A DNA stretch of 64,000 nt from Glossina fuscipes (Eukaryota; Arthropoda; Insecta; Diptera; Glossinidae): positions 1,553,934-1,617,933 of the forward strand of contig NW_023998567.1 in assembly GCF_014805625.2 (NCBI RefSeq), written 5' to 3'. Both the position numbers and the translations under genes were made by a program. Positions 60,115 to 64,000 of this stretch are shown here, piece after piece. Below the pieces are notes generated by a model. The model did no database searches, had not been told where the DNA came from, and saw only the letters and a list, made by a program, of their open reading frames with translations. The first letter of the stretch is position 1, and each line of letters starts with the position of its first letter.

Positions 60115-60290
60115 TATTATAATAAATTTAGCCAGAGAATAAATTCTAAGACTAAAGTCTTAAAGCACTAGCATCTAAGGCTTTCGGCTTTATTAAAAAC
60201 TCTACCGCACTTGAGATTTGAACCCACAACCATTGAGTTGAAAGTCGAGACTCTTGCCTAGTCAGCCACTCAGGCGGATTTTTATATTTT
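60115..60290 (-). repeat. tRNA-derived SINE, near full-length
   Basis: The minus strand reads CGCCTGAGTGGCTGACTAGG (A-box-like), GTCTCGACTTTCAACTCAAT, then TGTGGGTTCAAATCTCAAG (B-box-like), GCGGTAGAG, TTTTTAATAAAGCCGAAAGC, GTGCTTTAAGACTTTAGTCT and a TTATTATAATAATAATAA-type tail. It is the best-preserved copy of the family in the window. Confidence 0.8.
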
Positions 60291-60644
60291 AATAGGTATT
60301 CCCTAGCAGTAAAAAAGACTAAAATAAATTTTTATGTTAGGGCAGTGGACTAGGTTTAAGATGCGTTTATTTTCTATCGAGCGAAAAAAACCAACATTAA
60401 TAGAATCATTGTATAAAATTTTGATATGAAAAGTTTGCTCGAAACGCTTCAAAAATCTGATAAAGTAGTAGGTGCTCCGATAAAAAAAGTCTTCGTGGTT
60501 TTTTGTCACTGGATGGTGTTCATGCCTATATATCGAACAATGCTCACCTGATTGTTTCAAGCGAACATATGCTTAAAAGGTGACATTTCAGTTTACATTC
60601 TTTGTAAAGATAGTCTTCTAATTCTTCATTCGTGCAAAAACTTA

Positions 60645-61000
60645 TTTTGATTTGAAAATGAAAGAAATTTCTGAAAAAAATATGCTACATGATGCTTTTT
60701 TACTATGAAAAAGATAAAAACGCTACGAAAAACTTTTGGTGAAGTGTACGGTGACAATGCTGTGAGTGAACGAAGGACACATGAGTTATTTGCTCTATTC
60801 CGTTTCGGAAAATTTAAAAGATGCACCTCTTAGTAGAAAAATCGAAGTAATTTTGCAACTGGTAGAGCAAGATCAGAGCAGGCAAGCTGTCAGGAAATAG
60901 CAAAGGCACTTAACATCGACTACATGACAGTTTGAAATCATTTGAAAAGTATAGGCTACAAAAAGAAGTTAGAAACCGCAGAAAAAGCCGCAGAGATTTT
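60645..61000 (+). pseudogene. mariner transposase N-terminal relic
   Basis: Across three frames it reads YYEKDKNATKNF, EVYGDNAVSER, HELFALFRFGKF and KDAPLSRK, then ILQLVEQDQSRQ, AKALNIDYMTV and NHLKSIGYKKK. This is the HTH region of mariner transposases, in order (GKNA, VSERT, WFxRFxSGxFxxKDAPRSGRP, EIAxxLNIxxxTVxNHLxxxGYxKK). Stops and frameshifts are frequent, and the catalytic part and TIRs were not found. It is a different, older lineage than the 23 kb element. Confidence 0.65.
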
Positions 61001-62384
61001 TCAATACGACCCTTTATTAATGAGATGCCTTTGAAATCAATTCGTTTACTTTAAGAAAGCTGACTGTACTTTAACTTCGATGGGAATTGCTAGGTATGAC
61101 AAGCATAAAGGCAAGACCGCTCTGATTAAAAAGCAGAAAAACCAAGTTTGCAGAATTTTGACGGTTTTTCCTTTGAACAGCTGGGTATATCAATTTCAAC
61201 TTACAGTATTTAAAGGTCGACAAGAAAACTACCTTTCAGTTACACCGAATTACGCATACCTAACGTCTTGAGTAAAAATCAGCGTTCTTTCAAATCTAGG
61301 CAAATTTTCATTTTCAATTTTTTGTATAACCTTGGGAAATAAAAATAAATCCAATCTTAGCTATACACATATTTCCCACGCAAAAGATAATAAAAATATT
61401 TAGACATTTTTTCTCAGTTCCTATGTTCAGCTTCAATTTTATTATGACCAAGGACTTATGTGTATATACATATCATACATATACAAGGAGCCTATAAGAG
61501 TTAGGCGTAAATGTTACAAATCGAACAACAAATATAATTTACTTTTGAATTTTAATATTGTGTGTAAATATAGCGGTTTTCCATTTGTACTTTCTTACTT
61601 TATACTTATGCCTACACATCGGGTATAGTAATAGCAAAAAGAAACGTTATGGGTTTTTTTGATTGTTAAGGAGTTTCCAAAATTAGGTTTAAAATGTTTT
61701 ACAATTATGTATATAGCAAACGTAAAACGAATACAAACCTAAAAGCGAACAACAGGGAATTTGAATAATAAGATTGAAATTTTTTTCGACGGAAAAATCT
61801 AATTCCACATGCCCTTGAGGAGGAGAAAAGCAGAGGTTGCAGGTTATGGTATATTTTGGAATTAAAAAAAATTCGATGTTCCTCGCTATTCGAAAAAAAT
61901 GAGTATTAGAAAAAGGAATATTCGCCGTGATTTAAAATATGCATCCTTATGCATTTAATATGCGTTGCAAGTATTTGTCTGCCCTTCACGTTCCATTCGA
62001 AAGGCTATTCTTTCCACGATCTTTTTTATTTTTCCGTTGCTACCCAAATCCTCCTTTATTCAAAGTGAATTGCAAGCGCCATCATCAAATTGTTTATTTT
62101 TAAGGCCAGTATTCTGCCGCCATTGAACTTATCTTGCTGCGTTCACGAAGGCTCGTCGCAAAAACACAGCAAAAACAAGTAAACGAAATAAATAAAAGTA
62201 TAACGAATATATCATGAATGGCGTAGTCAATTACTTCATGCAATAAGGGCTCTCTCTGCAACGCTCATGTGCTAGCATTTTCGAAAGGTGCGCCGCAACT
62301 ATCAATAAGGACCTGCAATGCTGTTGTTCAACTTGCAGCACAATGTGTAGATGCTTTATTACAAAGCTTGACTAATTTGAAACA
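61001..62384. other. no gene recognised
   Basis: The short plus frame 61080-61271 has no motif. Otherwise AT-rich without repeats noticed. Confidence 0.4.
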
Positions 62385-62690
62385 TAAACAATAAGAAAAG
62401 ATTAAGAAGACAATGGCAAACAATTGTGGAAGCTTGAATGAAAATAATTTGCTACGAAGAATCTGCATTTCCTTCCAACTGAGATAAGAGACGAACAAAT
62501 TGACAATTTCTTACTCAACCTGAACTCAGACTTGTTTAAGGAATATTAATTTTGCAGTGCTATAAAATACCTTAAACAATTAGGCGAATTGGCCCTTTAA
62601 GAGATAGGTTGAAATTTGAAGCAGAATATGCAGGAAGCTGAAAACTCTGTAATGTCGTGCCGCTCCGCACATCAGAGTGGCCATTCAAAA
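62385..62690 (+). mobile_element. Jockey-type linker fragment, second copy of the 36.8-37.1 kb segment
   Basis: Nearly the same sequence as 36825-37135: AGAAGACAATGGCAAACAAT, TGCTACGAAGAATCTGCATT, GAGACGAACAA, GAGATAGGTTG, GTAATGTC and CGCACATCAGAG all recur in order, with small indels. It encodes the RLRRQWQTIVEA linker between endonuclease and RT of Jockey-clade ORF2, with stops. Confidence 0.75.
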
Positions 62691-63204
62691 TAAAAATTAC
62701 TGTGGGTTATTTTTGTTTCTTCTTCTTCTATTCACCAAATCAACAACTGAAAATTCACTGAAAAAAGGCCAATGCGAACACAGAGCTCTTTGTTTGGGCC
62801 TTAATTATTATTTATTTATTTTATTATTTCTTTATACCAAATTATTTTATTATTTCTTTGTATAAAAAAGCTATATTTGATTAATGTCTTCTTCATTTTA
62901 CGTACTATACGTCCGCCACAAAATTCTTTTATATATTATTAAGTATGCATATTACTCGTTCGCCACGTCGGATAGGAGAGTGAGGGTAAATTTCGTAGTG
63001 TTAGAAGTTAAGTAGGACATGAGTGTAGTCATATGAAAGAACTGATACGTGCGAGATTAAAAAAAGTTTAAAAGAGAGTGGGTTAATAATTTGGATGTAC
63101 ACGCTTATATATCGCGATGACGTGATTTAAAGTAAGAAAGTATTTCGAAGTAAACTGCTAAATTGTGAGAACAAAAAACGTCAATAAAGCTGCGGTCTTG
63201 AAGA
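62691..63204. other. no gene recognised
   Basis: Immediately after the Jockey block the similarity to 37.1 kb stops. This 0.5 kb has no motif. Confidence 0.35.
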
Positions 63205-63500
63205 TCACATACCTAATTTGCGAAGTGTGGAATGGCGAACAGGAGTGGCAACATTCGGGCAGACAAATGGGATATGATCAGGAGGCTGTAAGAGCCCACA
63301 TGTAGATAAAGGACTATTCACTATGCTAGTTTTGAATAGATGATCATTACGTCTCGTGTGGTTAAACATCAGTCTGCTAATAAGGCGAATAATGTTGCGT
63401 CTGGATCCGCAATTGATAAACCAAGCAGCTTTATTTATTTGTGGTAATAAGGAGTATAAGTGACGTCCATTGCAACGCTGTTGCCAAGAAAAAATGGATT
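63205..63500 (-). pseudogene. C-terminal fragment of an RNase H-bearing LINE
   Basis: The frame 63543-63205 contains NIIRLISRLMFNHTRRNDHL, then STCGLLQPPDHIPFVCP and RHSTLRKL. It resembles the LxRLRxGHTxxxxxL...CxxCxxxxxxxHxxxxCP...R end that follows RNase H in I, LOA and R1-type elements. The first 15 codons of the frame are antisense to an adjoining Jockey fragment, so the real piece begins near 63500. Confidence 0.45.
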
Positions 63501-63720
63501 TCACCTGCCGCATTCGCAGATGACATAGCAATTCTACTTGCACTTAGCGATCGAAAGAATATTTTCTGCGAACCAGATATTCATGCTAACCAAATTTTGC
63601 TATGGCTGAACAAATAGAGTGTTAAAATAAACGTTGAGAAATCTATTCACGCTAATATTACACTAAATCTTTCTTGTATAGATCAACGATACAGGGGGGG
63701 AACAAGAAAGTTTTATTAAT
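63501..63720 (+). mobile_element. Jockey-type RT palm fragment
   Basis: The plus strand reads AFADDIAILLAL with the catalytic FADD at 63513-63524, then LLWLNK, a stop, SVKINVEKSIHANITL. This matches the YADDTAIL...W...IKIN..KS.HxTF order of Jockey-clade RTs. It abuts a LINE piece on the opposite strand at about 63500. It may belong with the linker fragment at 62385-62690, from which it is separated by about 0.8 kb. Confidence 0.65.
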
Positions 63721-64000
63721 CCCAAAAAAAAGAGCGGTTCTGTAGAAAATTTAGTATTCCTAGTGGTAAACAACTTCTTTGCTCTTTTTGTTTTTGTGAC
63801 ATGTTTTGTGCAATAAACAATTATTGAAATGTTCTTGATATTTATTCAAGTGATTGGATGCGGTAAGGGAAGCCATATTTATTATCGTAAGCCGACAAAA
63901 ATGAGAAACGATCCACAAACCAAAAAGGTAAGCATAGTATCAAATGGAATGGTTGTGAGTTAAACTGCGCACTTAAACGTTTTTGCGTATACATATATTA
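63721..64000. other. no gene recognised
   Basis: Short AT-rich end of the window with no motif. Confidence 0.4.

Overview
The window is AT-rich nuclear DNA from an insect, most likely a higher fly (Diptera, Brachycera; a tephritid-like fly would fit). The evidence is one clear single-copy gene, the mesoderm bHLH factor twist, whose two coding exons and overall length match the Drosophila gene, together with dipteran mobile elements: an irritans-type mariner, Jockey-type and other non-LTR retrotransposons, repeats resembling DINE-1/INE-1, and tRNA-derived SINEs. There is no bacterial-style gene density. Most long open frames are antisense shadows or pieces of dead elements.

Layout. 0.75-12.1 kb is a graveyard of non-LTR retrotransposons, mostly on the minus strand: LINE family A copy 1, a second LINE, and a third LINE with a recognisable endonuclease and reverse transcriptase. 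They are interleaved with tRNA-derived SINE copies and a DINE-like repeat. 13.3-14.0 kb holds an unrecognised, broken coding-like stretch. 15.9-16.2 kb is a tandem repeat of about 120 bp. 16.7-23.1 kb is almost featureless. 23.08-24.16 kb is a mariner with both terminal inverted repeats, a TA duplication and a broken transposase. 24.2-31 kb is again sparse.

31-39.3 kb is a second transposon cluster: a LINE fragment, a retroviral-type aspartic protease fragment, LINE family A copy 2 (in inverted orientation to copy 1, 31 kb away and sharing its disabling lesions), Jockey-type pieces and a SINE. 42-45.4 kb carries two related DINE-like repeats. 47.4 kb carries a mariner C-terminal relic.

48.5-52.5 kb is twist on the minus strand (exon 1 at 52457-51244, intron 51243-48725, exon 2 at 48724-48475; 487 codons). 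I recognised no mobile element inside the gene or in the 1.2 kb upstream of its start codon. 53.7-64 kb returns to repeats and relics: a DINE-like repeat paired with the one at 4.3 kb, a possible second SINE type, a THAP-domain relic, a decayed unknown protein-coding region (57.1-58.9 kb, minus), a SINE, a mariner N-terminal relic, Jockey pieces, and a LINE piece resembling the region after an RNase H domain.

Only twist looks like a functioning host gene. Nothing here amounts to a confident new biological system. The points most worth a second look are the unknown decayed gene beside an opposite-strand THAP relic, the tRNA-derived SINE family, the two inverted LINE copies with shared lesions, and a 168-codon open frame antisense inside the twist intron. 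All assignments come from reading motifs by eye; no database search was run.
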